DNA of 12,658 bases from JBAROU01 sp049642385 (GCA_049642385.1 JBAROU010000049.1:1-12658), one strand, 5' to 3'. Shown: positions 6,284 to 12,544, numbered from the stretch's first letter. The notes: generated from the letters alone by a model not told the origin. Program-made: numbers and translations.

Positions 6284-6293
6284 GAATTTGATG
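6284..6293. repeat. GAATTTGATG box, copy 1
   Basis: GAATTTGATG follows TGCTCGCCGAATT (6271-6283). The same box, preceded by a TGCTCGCGGAA segment, is at 12463-12472. Both lie upstream of leftward genes. Confidence 0.5.
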
Positions 6294-6406
6294 CCTCGTG
6301 CATGGCGGGCAATTCCGAGTCTAGCACGATGCCACCCACGCCTAGCCGCGTGGACCGAACTGGCACGTCCCGACCTGACTCGGAAGAGCGCGGAGCGCGT
6401 AGGGCC

Positions 6407-6420
6407 GTAAGTGCGATTGT
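6407..6420. repeat. 14-bp intergenic repeat GTAAGTGCGATTGT, copy 1
   Basis: It is identical to 10819-10832. The following bases (ACGAC here, GAGAC there) also resemble the end of the 17-bp repeat (TTGTGCGAC), suggesting one degenerate family. Confidence 0.5.
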
Positions 6421-6586
6421 ACGACGTCCCTAGTGCAAGCAGGGCAGGTGGACGAGCTTCTGCCTGCGTAATGGGCCCGTCCTGCCACGCTAAGCCTACA
6501 TGCTGATCGAAATCTGGCCGATCGCCCGTCACGGCAGGCACCGATCCTGCGTGGCGATCCTTGGGGAGTTCATAGCCACGTCGGAG

Positions 6587-6592
6587 TACAAT
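6587..6592 (+). promoter_or_regulatory. candidate -10 box of the histidine kinase gene (possibly leaderless)
   Basis: TACAAT (5 of 6) ends 6 nt before the ATG at 6599, so transcription would begin at or next to the start codon. The only -35-like sequence, TTGGGG at 6561-6566, is 20 bp away, which is long. Confidence 0.35.
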
Positions 6593-6598
6593 AAGAAG

Positions 6599-7756
6599 AT
6601 GACGGCGCGGCGCATCGATGCAACGGATGAAGTGAGCGGTTCGCTTCTCCGGGCAATGAGCGAGGCGATCCTGGAGCTCGCAGGCGAGCCACGGCTCGCG
6701 CGCGTGCTCCAGACGCTGGTCGAGGGCGCGCGGGAGCTGGTAAGCGCGCGCTACGCCGCCGTCGGCGTGCCTGACGACGCGGGCGAGGGTTTCGAGGAGT
6801 TCATCTACACGGGCATGAGCGACGAGCTGGTGGCGCGGATCGGCCCGCTGCCCCGCAAGCATGGCCTGCTTGGCGCCATGCTCCTGGAGACGGAACCGCT
6901 TCGGACGCCAGACATCCGCCGCGACCCTCGCTTTCGGTGGTGGCCTGACGCCCACCCGAAGATGTCGTCGTTCCTCGGAGTGCCGATCGTCTCAAAGGGG
7001 CGCGTGATCGGTGCCTTCTATCTCACCGCCAAACGCGGCGCATCCGAAGTCTCGCTGGCCGACCAGGTGACGATCGAGATGCTGGCAGCGCCGGCTGAAG
7101 TCGCGATCGAGATGACGCGGCTGTACGAGCGGAGCCGAGAGCTCTCGGTGGTGGAAGAGCGGAACCGACTCGCGCGCGACCTGCACGACTCGGTCTCACA
7201 GACGCTGTTCAGCATGTTGCTGACAGCGGAGGCGGCACTACTCGTTGTCGATAGCGATCCAGAGACCGCGAAGCGCGAGCTGGTTAACCTGCGCGACTCC
7301 TCGCGGACAGCGATGCGTGAGATGCGCGCGCTGATCTTCGAGTTGCGCCCTGCCGATCTGGAGGAAGAGGGGTTGGTGGCGACGCTGGAGAAGCACGCCG
7401 AAGTGCTCCGGCGAACGACCGGGTTCGACGTCGCGGTACGGTCCGACGGCTATCAGCCACAGCCGGTAGACAAGGAGCTGGCCGTTTTCCGGATCGTCCA
7501 GGAGGCGCTAAACAACGCGATTCGCCACTCGGGCGCGCGCGAAGTCGAGGTCGCAGTTGCGCAGCGGGGCGGCACCGTGACCGTCGTCATAGCGGACTCG
7601 GGTGTCGGTTTCGACGCGAGCGATTCGCACGTGAGCGGCCGTCGGCTAGGGATCACGTCGATGAAGGAGCGCGCTAAGGAGCTGGGCGGCAAGCTGTCGC
7701 TGGAATCGGGCTCGGGTGAGGGCACGCGCGTCGTGCTCGAGGTGCCGGTTGGCTGA
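6599..7756 (+). CDS. GAF-domain sensor histidine kinase, NarL/DesK type (385 aa)
   Basis: A GAF sensor domain occupies about residues 20-175, with the family-typical SFLGVPIVSKGRVIGAFYLT (124-143). It is followed by a HisKA_3 dimerisation and phosphotransfer helix with the H-box ERNRLARDLHDSVSQ; His196 is the phosphoacceptor. The HATPase_c domain has the N-box QEALNNAIRHSG (Asn305/306), G1 DSGVGFD (333-339) and G2 GRRLGITSMKERA (347-359). There is no transmembrane segment, so it senses a cytosolic signal through GAF. The ATG at 6599 is preferred because the preceding 33 in-frame codons (from 6500) give low-quality sequence with no Shine-Dalgarno, while a TACAAT -10 box sits just before 6599. 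Its stop overlaps the start of the response regulator gene by 8 bp, marking the two as partners. Confidence 0.93.
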   Translation: MTARRIDATDEVSGSLLRAMSEAILELAGEPRLARVLQTLVEGARELVSARYAAVGVPDDAGEGFEEFIYTGMSDELVARIGPLPRKHGLLGAMLLETEPLRTPDIRRDPRFRWWPDAHPKMSSFLGVPIVSKGRVIGAFYLTAKRGASEVSLADQVTIEMLAAPAEVAIEMTRLYERSRELSVVEERNRLARDLHDSVSQTLFSMLLTAEAALLVVDSDPETAKRELVNLRDSSRTAMREMRALIFELRPADLEEEGLVATLEKHAEVLRRTTGFDVAVRSDGYQPQPVDKELAVFRIVQEALNNAIRHSGAREVEVAVAQRGGTVTVVIADSGVGFDASDSHVSGRRLGITSMKERAKELGGKLSLESGSGEGTRVVLEVPVG

Positions 7757-8393
7757 GCGGATTCGCGTCTTGATCGTGGACGATCACGCCATCGTGCGGC
7801 AGGGACTGAAGGCGTTTCTTCGCACACAGGACGACGTCGAAGTGGTGGGAGAGGCCGCGGACGGCGAGGAAGCCCTGCGACAGACGGCTGCGCTCGCGCC
7901 GGACGTGGTGCTGATGGACCTGGTGATGCCGAAGCGCGACGGCGTTGAGGCGACGAAGTCGATTCTGGCCTTGCGCCCGGACGCGAAAGTCATCGTGCTC
8001 ACCAGTTTCACCGACGACGAGCGCGTGATCGCCGCGGTGCGGGCGGGCGCGGCCGGCTACCTCCTCAAGGACGTAGCGCCCAGCGAGCTGAGCGACGGCA
8101 TCCGGGCCGTCTTCAGCGGGCAGGGGCTTCTGCACCCCAGCGTGGCCGGCAAGGTCATGCGGGAGGTGGCGGCGGGGCGGCGGGCACCGCACGACTCCCT
8201 CACCGAGCGCGAGCGCGACGTGCTCCAGCGACTCGCACGGGGGATGTCGAACAAAGAGATCGGGCGGGAGCTCGGCGTGGCCGAGAAGACCGTGAAGACT
8301 CACGTAAGCAGCATCCTCCAGAAACTCGATCTGGCCGACCGCACCCAGGCCGCGCTCTACGCGGTCCGCGAGCGGCTCGTCGATCCCTCCTAG
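7749..8393 (+). CDS. NarL/LuxR-family response regulator (214 aa)
   Basis: The N-terminal receiver domain (4-122) has the acidic pair Asp11/Asp12 in VLIVDDH, phosphoacceptor Asp57 in VVLMDLVMP, Thr85 in VIVLTSF and Lys107 in GYLLKD. The C-terminal LuxR-type helix-turn-helix (148-210) reads LTERERDVLQRLARGMSNKE followed by TVKTHVSSILQKL. The start is probably the TTG at 7749: it opens AERIRVLIVDDH, the normal distance to the first strand, and GAGG (7739-7742) lies 6 nt upstream. A GTG at 7716 would add 11 unnatural residues. The gene overlaps the kinase stop by 8 bp, so the pair is cotranscribed. It should bind promoters as a phosphorylated dimer; targets are unknown. Confidence 0.93.
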   Translation: MAERIRVLIVDDHAIVRQGLKAFLRTQDDVEVVGEAADGEEALRQTAALAPDVVLMDLVMPKRDGVEATKSILALRPDAKVIVLTSFTDDERVIAAVRAGAAGYLLKDVAPSELSDGIRAVFSGQGLLHPSVAGKVMREVAAGRRAPHDSLTERERDVLQRLARGMSNKEIGRELGVAEKTVKTHVSSILQKLDLADRTQAALYAVRERLVDPS

Positions 8394-8519
8394 CTTCACT
8401 CCTCATAGCGAGTCCTAGGACCAACGTCCGAGGCGGCGTGGCCCCTTGGCCCGATGTGGCGCTCCCAGCCTGCACGTATCGTGAAGGCAGAGACGGTTTG
8501 GAGTCCGAGGAGGAACGTC

Positions 8520-9230
8520 ATGCAACTATCCGAGAGCGTAGCACTGGTGACCGGGGCCTCGAAAGGCCTTGGACTCGAAGTGGCGCGAGCGTACGCGGAG
8601 CGGGGGGCGAAGCTGGTCATCGCGGCGCGCCGGCAAGACGAATTGGAAGCCGCGGCCAGCGAGCTGCGAACCCGCACGGATGTTGTCGCGTTGGCGCTCG
8701 ACGTATCGGAGGAAGCGGAGCGCCTGGTGGCGGCGGGGCGTGCCCAGTTCGGCGGCATCGACGTGTTGGTGAACAACGCATCGACCATCGGGCCGAGCCC
8801 CATGCCGCGCCTAGACCAGTACGACTGGCGCGAGCTCGCGCAAGTGTTTCGGGTGAACGTCCTGGCGCCGCTCCACCTCGCGCAGCTCGTGCTACCGGAT
8901 ATGCGGAAGCGGGGGGACGGCGTCATCATCAACGTGACGTCGGACGCCGGCGTCGAGGCCTACCCGGGCTGGGGCGGCTACGGGGCGAGCAAGGCCGCGC
9001 TCGAGCACGTCTCGAGGACCTTGGCAGCAGAGCTCGAGACCACGGGCGTGCGTGTCTACGCGGTCGATCCCGGCGACATGAATACGGAGATGCACCAGTG
9101 GGCGGAGCCGGACGAAGACCTGTCCGGGCTGCCGGGGCCGCAGGCGCCCGTACCCGAGTTCGTCCGACTCGTCGAAGTCGAGACTGCGCCGTTCGCGCGC
9201 GTGTGGGCACAAGCAGTCCGCGCAGCCTAG
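8520..9230 (+). CDS. short-chain dehydrogenase/reductase (SDR), classical type (236 aa)
   Basis: The product is a classical SDR with a Rossmann fold: nucleotide motif TGASKGLG (11-18), AARR after the second strand (36-39), which favours NADP(H), NNAS (86-89), and the catalytic tetrad Asn113, Ser141, Tyr154 and Lys158 (YGASK). The following DPGDMNTEM (183-191) is the family's PG motif with the cofactor-binding Thr. It is cytosolic and of normal length; the substrate cannot be predicted. The ATG at 8520 is chosen because GAGGAGGAA precedes it closely. A longer reading from 8454 adds 22 unlikely residues. The stop TAG overlaps the Shine-Dalgarno of the QueA-like gene 9 bp downstream, so the two are one transcription unit. 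It has no clear promoter of its own; a 10-bp palindrome GTCCTAGGAC stands at 8412-8421 in the 126-bp leader. Confidence 0.92.
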   Translation: MQLSESVALVTGASKGLGLEVARAYAERGAKLVIAARRQDELEAAASELRTRTDVVALALDVSEEAERLVAAGRAQFGGIDVLVNNASTIGPSPMPRLDQYDWRELAQVFRVNVLAPLHLAQLVLPDMRKRGDGVIINVTSDAGVEAYPGWGGYGASKAALEHVSRTLAAELETTGVRVYAVDPGDMNTEMHQWAEPDEDLSGLPGPQAPVPEFVRLVEVETAPFARVWAQAVRAA

Positions 9231-9239
9231 GAGGCGATC

Positions 9240-10283
9240 ATGGTTTCCCTACTCGAAAGACCACAAGCAACGTCGCACAAGGCGGTGGCGATGGCGTTCA
9301 CGCTACCAGACGCCCTTGAGGCGCGGGAGCCGCCAGAAGCGCGCGGCCTCGAGCGAGACCAGGTGCGTCTGTTGGTGAGCTATCGCGCCGACGACCGTAC
9401 GGAACACGCCTTGTTCCACGACATCGCGGGCTACCTGGCGGCTGGGGATTTGGTCGTCGTGAACGACTCGGCGACGATCCCGGCGGCGCTACGCGGGACC
9501 CGCGAAGACGGGAGTGACATCGCGCTGCATCTGTCGACGCGTCGCAGGAATGATGTCTGGGTGGTCGAACCGCGGGAGACCGCTGGCCGGGCCGGCGAGC
9601 GTATCGCCCTCGCGGGTGGCGGCGTACTGCGGCTTGAGGCACCGTATCGCAGCTCGACGCGGCTCTGGCTGGCGCGGCTCACGCTGCCGAAGCCCGCATT
9701 CGAGTACCTCAGCGACTGGGGGCAGCCTATCCGGTACAAGTACGTCACGGACGACTGGCCGATCGAGATGTACCAGACGGTGTATGCCCGCCGCCCTGGC
9801 TCGGCGGAGATGCCGTCGGCCGGGCGGGCGTTCAGCAGGCGCGTGATCGCCTCGCTCCAATCACGCGGCGTTGGATTGGCAGCGGTGACGCTGCACACGG
9901 GCGTGGCCAGTCTCGAGGAGCACGAGCCACCCTTCGACGAGTGGTTCGAGGTCTCTCCAGAGACCGCGGACGCGATCAGGCGAACGCGCCTGCAAGGCGG
10001 GCGTGTCGTAGCGGTGGGTACGACAGTCGTGCGCGCCCTAGAGTCGGCGGTGGACGGCAGCTACGTCGTGCCGCAGGCGCGCTGGACGGACCTGGTGATT
10101 ACACCGGACCACCCGTTACGCGCGGTCGACGCGCTGCTCACCGGCTTCCACGAGCCTCGCGCCAGCCATCTCTCAATGCTGGAAGCAATCGCGGGTCGGC
10201 ACCACTTGGAGGTGGCGTACGAGACGGCGTTGGAAGGCGGCTACCTCTGGCACGAGTTCGGCGACCTGCACCTCATTTTGTAG
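9240..10283 (+). CDS. QueA-like S-adenosylmethionine:tRNA ribosyltransferase-isomerase paralogue (347 aa)
   Basis: The QueA fold is recognisable along the whole length: DLVVVNDSATIPAALRG (70-86), MYQTVYARRPGSAEMPSAGR (177-196), VTLHTG (216-221), VGTTVVRALES (259-269), LLTGFHEPRASHLSMLEAIA (299-318) and YLWHEFGDLHLIL (335-347). True QueA transfers the ribose of SAM to preQ1 in tRNA at position 34. Here key blocks differ from canonical QueA: the PTAGLHF block reads PSAGRAF, the LHVGAGTF block reads LHTGVASL, and NFHLPKS reads GFHEPRA. No other queuosine gene is present. It is therefore probably a paralogue with a changed substrate. Start: AGGAGG (9229-9234), overlapping the SDR stop, lies 5 nt before the ATG; a later Met18 is less well placed. 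It is translationally linked to the SDR. Confidence 0.85.
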   Translation: MVSLLERPQATSHKAVAMAFTLPDALEAREPPEARGLERDQVRLLVSYRADDRTEHALFHDIAGYLAAGDLVVVNDSATIPAALRGTREDGSDIALHLSTRRRNDVWVVEPRETAGRAGERIALAGGGVLRLEAPYRSSTRLWLARLTLPKPAFEYLSDWGQPIRYKYVTDDWPIEMYQTVYARRPGSAEMPSAGRAFSRRVIASLQSRGVGLAAVTLHTGVASLEEHEPPFDEWFEVSPETADAIRRTRLQGGRVVAVGTTVVRALESAVDGSYVVPQARWTDLVITPDHPLRAVDALLTGFHEPRASHLSMLEAIAGRHHLEVAYETALEGGYLWHEFGDLHLIL

Positions 10284-10306
10284 CCTTTGCGTCGCTGTAC
10301 TACAAT
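10278..10306 (+). promoter_or_regulatory. candidate sigma-70 promoter of the deazaflavin-dependent oxidoreductase gene
   Basis: TTGTAG (10278-10283, 3 of 6) and TACAAT (10301-10306, 5 of 6) are 17 bp apart. The predicted +1 is about 10312-10314, giving a leader of about 38 nt before the ATG at 10351. The -35 box overlaps the stop codon of the QueA-like gene. Confidence 0.45.
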
Positions 10307-10350
10307 CGTGCTATGGGACAATCTGAGTACGGCAGTTAGGAGTGACTTCG

Positions 10351-10767
10351 ATGCCAGACGTACACGACTGGAACACCAAGATCATCGAGGAGTTTAGGGC
10401 AAACGACGGCAAGGTCGAGGGCCAGTTCGAAGGAGCACCTCTGTTGCTGCTCCACCACATCGGAGCGAAGACCGGCAAAGAGCGGGTCAACCCGGTGATG
10501 TACCAGGCGGTCGGTGACGCCTACGCCGTGTTCGCCTCCAAGGCCGGCGCGCCGACGAACCCCGACTGGTACCACAACCTTCTCGCTAACCCGGACGCGA
10601 AGATCGAGGTCGGCACCGACACGGAGGCCGTTCGCGCGCGGGTGGCGAAGGGCGAGGAACGCGAGCGAATCTGGGCCGTCCAGAAGGAGCGATACCCAGG
10701 CTTCGCCGACTACGAAGCCAGCACCACGCGGCAGATTCCGGTCGTCGTCCTCGAGCCCGTGGACTGA
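10351..10767 (+). CDS. nitroreductase/deazaflavin (F420)-dependent oxidoreductase, Ddn family (138 aa)
   Basis: The protein matches the small split-barrel family that includes mycobacterial Ddn, which uses reduced F420 to reduce quinones and nitro compounds. LLLLHHIGAKTGKERVNPVM (31-50) carries the family's H-x-G-x-(K/R)-(S/T)-G-x-x-R motif for F420 phosphates. FASKAGAPTNPDWYHNLLAN (61-80) is the second signature. The length of 138 aa is typical. It has no membrane helix, though family members may associate with the membrane. The ATG at 10351 is preferred: TAGGAG (10337-10342) sits 8 nt upstream, whereas the in-frame GTG at 10342 lies inside that Shine-Dalgarno. An independent promoter is likely. 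The gene implies that the host makes or acquires F420. The reducible substrate is unknown. Confidence 0.9.
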   Translation: MPDVHDWNTKIIEEFRANDGKVEGQFEGAPLLLLHHIGAKTGKERVNPVMYQAVGDAYAVFASKAGAPTNPDWYHNLLANPDAKIEVGTDTEAVRARVAKGEERERIWAVQKERYPGFADYEASTTRQIPVVVLEPVD

Positions 10768-10786
10768 GTCATCGATGGCGCTCTCC

Positions 10787-10812
10787 GATGCTGGAGGCAC
10801 GTTGTGAGCATC
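10787..10812 (+). other. inverted repeat downstream of the Ddn-like gene
   Basis: GATGCT (10787-10792) pairs with AGCATC (10807-10812) around a 14-nt loop; an outer C-G pair extends it to 7 bp. There is no T-run, so at best it is a 3'-end stabilising hairpin. Confidence 0.3.
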
Positions 10813-10818
10813 GTGCAT

Positions 10819-10832
10819 GTAAGTGCGATTGT
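10819..10832. repeat. 14-bp intergenic repeat GTAAGTGCGATTGT, copy 2
   Basis: It is identical to 6407-6420. It stands 20 bp before the 17-bp repeat at 10853-10869, so two members of the same motif family are adjacent here. Confidence 0.5.
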
Positions 10833-10837
10833 GAGAC

Positions 10838-10860
10838 AAAAGGCCCGCCGATAACGGCGG
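10838..10860 (-). terminator. intrinsic terminator of the CoA-transferase gene
   Basis: Read leftward, CCGCCG (10860-10855), loop TTAT and CGGCGG (10850-10845) form a perfect 6-bp GC stem followed by GCC and TTTT (10841-10838). It lies about 70 bp after the CaiB-like stop codon. The run of only four T and the two or three intervening bases make it moderate in strength. Confidence 0.55.
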
Positions 10861-10869
10861 TTGTGCGAC
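10853..10869. repeat. 17-bp intergenic repeat, copy 2
   Basis: It is identical to 2678-2694. In this copy its CGGCGG forms one arm of the terminator stem. Confidence 0.6.
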
Positions 10870-10872
10870 GCG

Positions 10873-10920
10873 CTCGACGCAGATGGCCTCCTCTCTCTCG
10901 ACGCAGATGGCCTCCTCTCT
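10873..10920. repeat. 24-bp perfect tandem duplication
   Basis: Two identical adjacent 24-bp units (10873-10896 and 10897-10920), each beginning CTCGACGCAGATGG and ending CTCCTCTCT, are followed by the palindrome CTCTATAGAG (10917-10926). They lie between the CoA-transferase stop and its terminator, so they would be in the 3' untranslated part of that mRNA. Confidence 0.85.
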
Positions 10921-10931
10921 ATAGAGGGTCG

Positions 10932-12308
10932 TTACGGATTGACGGCGGGAACCTGGGGTGTCGCGAAGGGTTCCGTCCGATGCACCACTTTCTCGTCGTA
11001 CAACCGCTTGATGTCGGGTTCGGCGAGCCCCAGCATCTTCGAGAGAATGTCCGTCGTGTCATCACCGATGGAGGGCGCCCCTCTCCAGATTCTGCCGGGC
11101 GTCAGCGACATTTTCGGGACGACGCCGAAGACGCGAATCGGTACACCCGACTGTCGATCGAGCACCGGCACTGTCATTTCGCGAGCCTCATAGTGTTCGT
11201 CGTTATATTGATCACGCACATTGAATACCCGGGCGCAGCCAATCTGCGCCTCGTTCAGCGCCGTTTCCACCTCGATGGCAGTATGGGCGGCGCAATAGTC
11301 CCGTAGCCGCTGGTCGAGTTCACGCCCCTTTTCGGAGCTGACCGCCGCGGCATCCTTCGAGCATTCGTCGTAGCTGTACTCCACCGGATCGAGACCGAGG
11401 AATCTCGTGACCCGGTCGTAGATCGCCCCGCCAAGCGCGCCGATATAAACCCAGCCGTCACTGCATTTGAACGTGTCGTAGGGCTGGAAGCCCGGCGGCC
11501 GGTTGCCGGTGTGTCCATACACTGTGCCCTCCCCGGTGAAGAGCGGCAGCGTGTTACCGTTCGTCTGGGCGACCGCCTCATATTGCGCGAGGTCGATCAC
11601 CTGGCCCCGCCCGGTCTTCATAACCTCCCACAACCCCATCATCGTTGCAGCCCAACCGGTGAGCGCCGTGACGTAGTCGCCGGTATAGGACTTGGCGCGC
11701 TGCGGTGGGCCGGCAGGGTCCCCAGTCAGGTTCATCATCCCGCCGTAGGCCTGCGCGATCGCGTCGTAACCCGGGCGGCCCAGGTACTCCTCCCGACCGT
11801 ATTGTCCGTAGGTGCTTACCCGAACGATTACGAGGCGGGGGTTGACCGCGAGTGCCAGCTCGTTGGTGATGCCGTTGCGTTCGAGCGTGCCGGGCGCCGA
11901 CGACTCCATCCACACGTCTGAAATCTTCCACAAGGCCATCAACAGCTCGACTCCGCGGCCCTTCTTGAAGTCGAGTCCCATCGACAGCTTGTTCTTTGTG
12001 ACCTCAGCCTCGTCGCAGCCATGGGGGCGCGGTCCGCGTGTTAACTGCGGCGCGGTGAAGCGGAACACGTCACCGCCCGGTTTTTCGACATGTACTACCT
12101 CCGCGCCAAACTCAGCGAGCTTGGTGCCAATATAGGGCTGGGCGATCAACTGCCCGGTGCCGATCGCGCGGATACCCTCCAATGGCCCGAACGCTGGGGC
12201 AATGCATGGCGTTTTCGGTCTATCCAACCGCTTGATCCAGTCCGGAATGGTGTCCCGGAGTGCCTCAATCTTGCCCTCGCCCGCAATTAGCCTTGGTTCG
12301 TGTGGCAT
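10932..12308 (-). CDS. CaiB/BaiF family class III CoA-transferase (458 aa)
   Basis: Class III CoA-transferases move CoA between a thioester and a carboxylic acid. The domain begins at GPLEGIRAIGTGQLIAQPYI (41-60), followed by KLAEFGAEVVHVEKPGGDVF (63-82) and NKLSMGLDFK (106-115). The catalytic Asp182 is in GRPGYDAIAQAYGG (177-190), followed by MNLTGDPAGPP (192-202) and a GRGQVIDLAQYEA segment. The C-terminal GAPSIGDDTTDIL is also typical. The length is normal apart from about 40 residues before the domain that have no family match I recognise. The acid substrate cannot be named. GGAG lies 8 nt before the ATG at 12308. A promoter (12349-12378) and a terminator (10838-10860) frame it as a single-gene unit. 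Confidence 0.93.
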   Translation of the reverse strand: MPHEPRLIAGEGKIEALRDTIPDWIKRLDRPKTPCIAPAFGPLEGIRAIGTGQLIAQPYIGTKLAEFGAEVVHVEKPGGDVFRFTAPQLTRGPRPHGCDEAEVTKNKLSMGLDFKKGRGVELLMALWKISDVWMESSAPGTLERNGITNELALAVNPRLVIVRVSTYGQYGREEYLGRPGYDAIAQAYGGMMNLTGDPAGPPQRAKSYTGDYVTALTGWAATMMGLWEVMKTGRGQVIDLAQYEAVAQTNGNTLPLFTGEGTVYGHTGNRPPGFQPYDTFKCSDGWVYIGALGGAIYDRVTRFLGLDPVEYSYDECSKDAAAVSSEKGRELDQRLRDYCAAHTAIEVETALNEAQIGCARVFNVRDQYNDEHYEAREMTVPVLDRQSGVPIRVFGVVPKMSLTPGRIWRGAPSIGDDTTDILSKMLGLAEPDIKRLYDEKVVHRTEPFATPQVPAVNP

Positions 12309-12348
12309 GTCTTTCGCTCCTCGCGATAATTGTCGGCGTCACTTGCGC

Positions 12349-12378
12349 ATTCTACGCGGCCAAGGGTTAGGTGGTGAA
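12349..12378 (-). promoter_or_regulatory. candidate sigma-70 promoter of the CoA-transferase gene
   Basis: On the minus strand TTCACC (12378-12373, 4 of 6) and TAGAAT (12354-12349, 5 of 6) are 18 bp apart. The predicted +1 is near 12342, giving a leader of about 34 nt that contains the GGAG ribosome-binding site. Two direct GGTTAG repeats (plus-strand 12365-12370 and 12379-12384) flank or overlap the -35 box. Confidence 0.45.
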
Positions 12379-12398
12379 GGTTAGCAGAGTAGAGTGGC

Positions 12399-12472
12399 CC
12401 TCAGCTTGCGGGGAATGTGCTCAGAAAATCGAATCTAAGTGCAGTGCTCGCGGAACAAAGTCGAATTTGATG
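12399..12472 (-). repeat. diverged copy of the 6.25-kb hairpin and GAATTTGATG element
   Basis: CCTCAGCTTGCGGGG (12399-12413) matches 13 of 15 bases of 6251-6265, including the GCTTG loop. TGCTCGCGGAA (12445-12455) and GAATTTGATG (12463-12472) match 6271-6293 with a 5-bp length difference. A partial internal duplication (TGCTC at 12418 with GAATCTAAGTG at 12431) precedes it. It lies upstream of the CoA-transferase promoter, as the first copy lies at the cyclase promoter. Confidence 0.5.
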
Positions 12473-12499
12473 TTGCCGCGGATGAACATCTGCTTCCGC

Positions 12500-12522
12500 A
12501 AAAGGGCCGCCCAATTGGCAGC
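12500..12522 (-). terminator. intrinsic terminator of tRNA-Gly
   Basis: Read leftward, GCTGCC (12522-12517), loop AATTG and GGCGGC (12511-12506) form a 6-bp stem with one G-U pair, followed by CC and TTTT (12503-12500). It begins 22 nt after the tRNA 3' end. The tail (GGC CCTTTTG) resembles that of the CoA-transferase terminator (GGGCCTTTTG). Confidence 0.55.
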
Positions 12523-12544
12523 TCTGTAGGTCAGAAATCGTATC

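Larger units (their letters stand above)
6227..6598. other. 372-bp divergent intergenic region
   Basis: The region separates the leftward cyclase from the rightward histidine kinase and contains no gene. It holds a perfect hairpin (6248-6268), a GAATTTGATG box (6284-6293), the motif GTAAGTGCGATTGT (6407-6420, also at 10819-10832), two overlapping stems around 6439-6486, and a -10-like TACAAT directly before the kinase start. An ATG at 6500 is in frame with the kinase but has no ribosome-binding site. Confidence 0.5.

Noticed and set aside
6500..6598. Upstream ATG at 6500 as the kinase start
   Set aside because: The 33 added residues look non-coding, there is no Shine-Dalgarno, and a -10-like box lies just before the ATG at 6599.
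6239..6955. Minus-strand open frame of 238 codons opposite the kinase start
   Set aside because: It is antisense to the GAF domain, crosses the divergent intergenic region and shows no recognisable domain; it is a GC-rich shadow frame.
7716..7748. GTG at 7716 as the response regulator start
   Set aside because: It would add 11 Arg/Cys-rich residues before a receiver domain that starts normally from the TTG at 7749, which has a ribosome-binding site.
7674..8399. Minus-strand open frame of 241 codons
   Set aside because: It is antisense to the response regulator and has no domain; it exists only because of the high GC content.
10342..10350. GTG at 10342 as the Ddn-like start
   Set aside because: It lies within the Shine-Dalgarno of the ATG at 10351.
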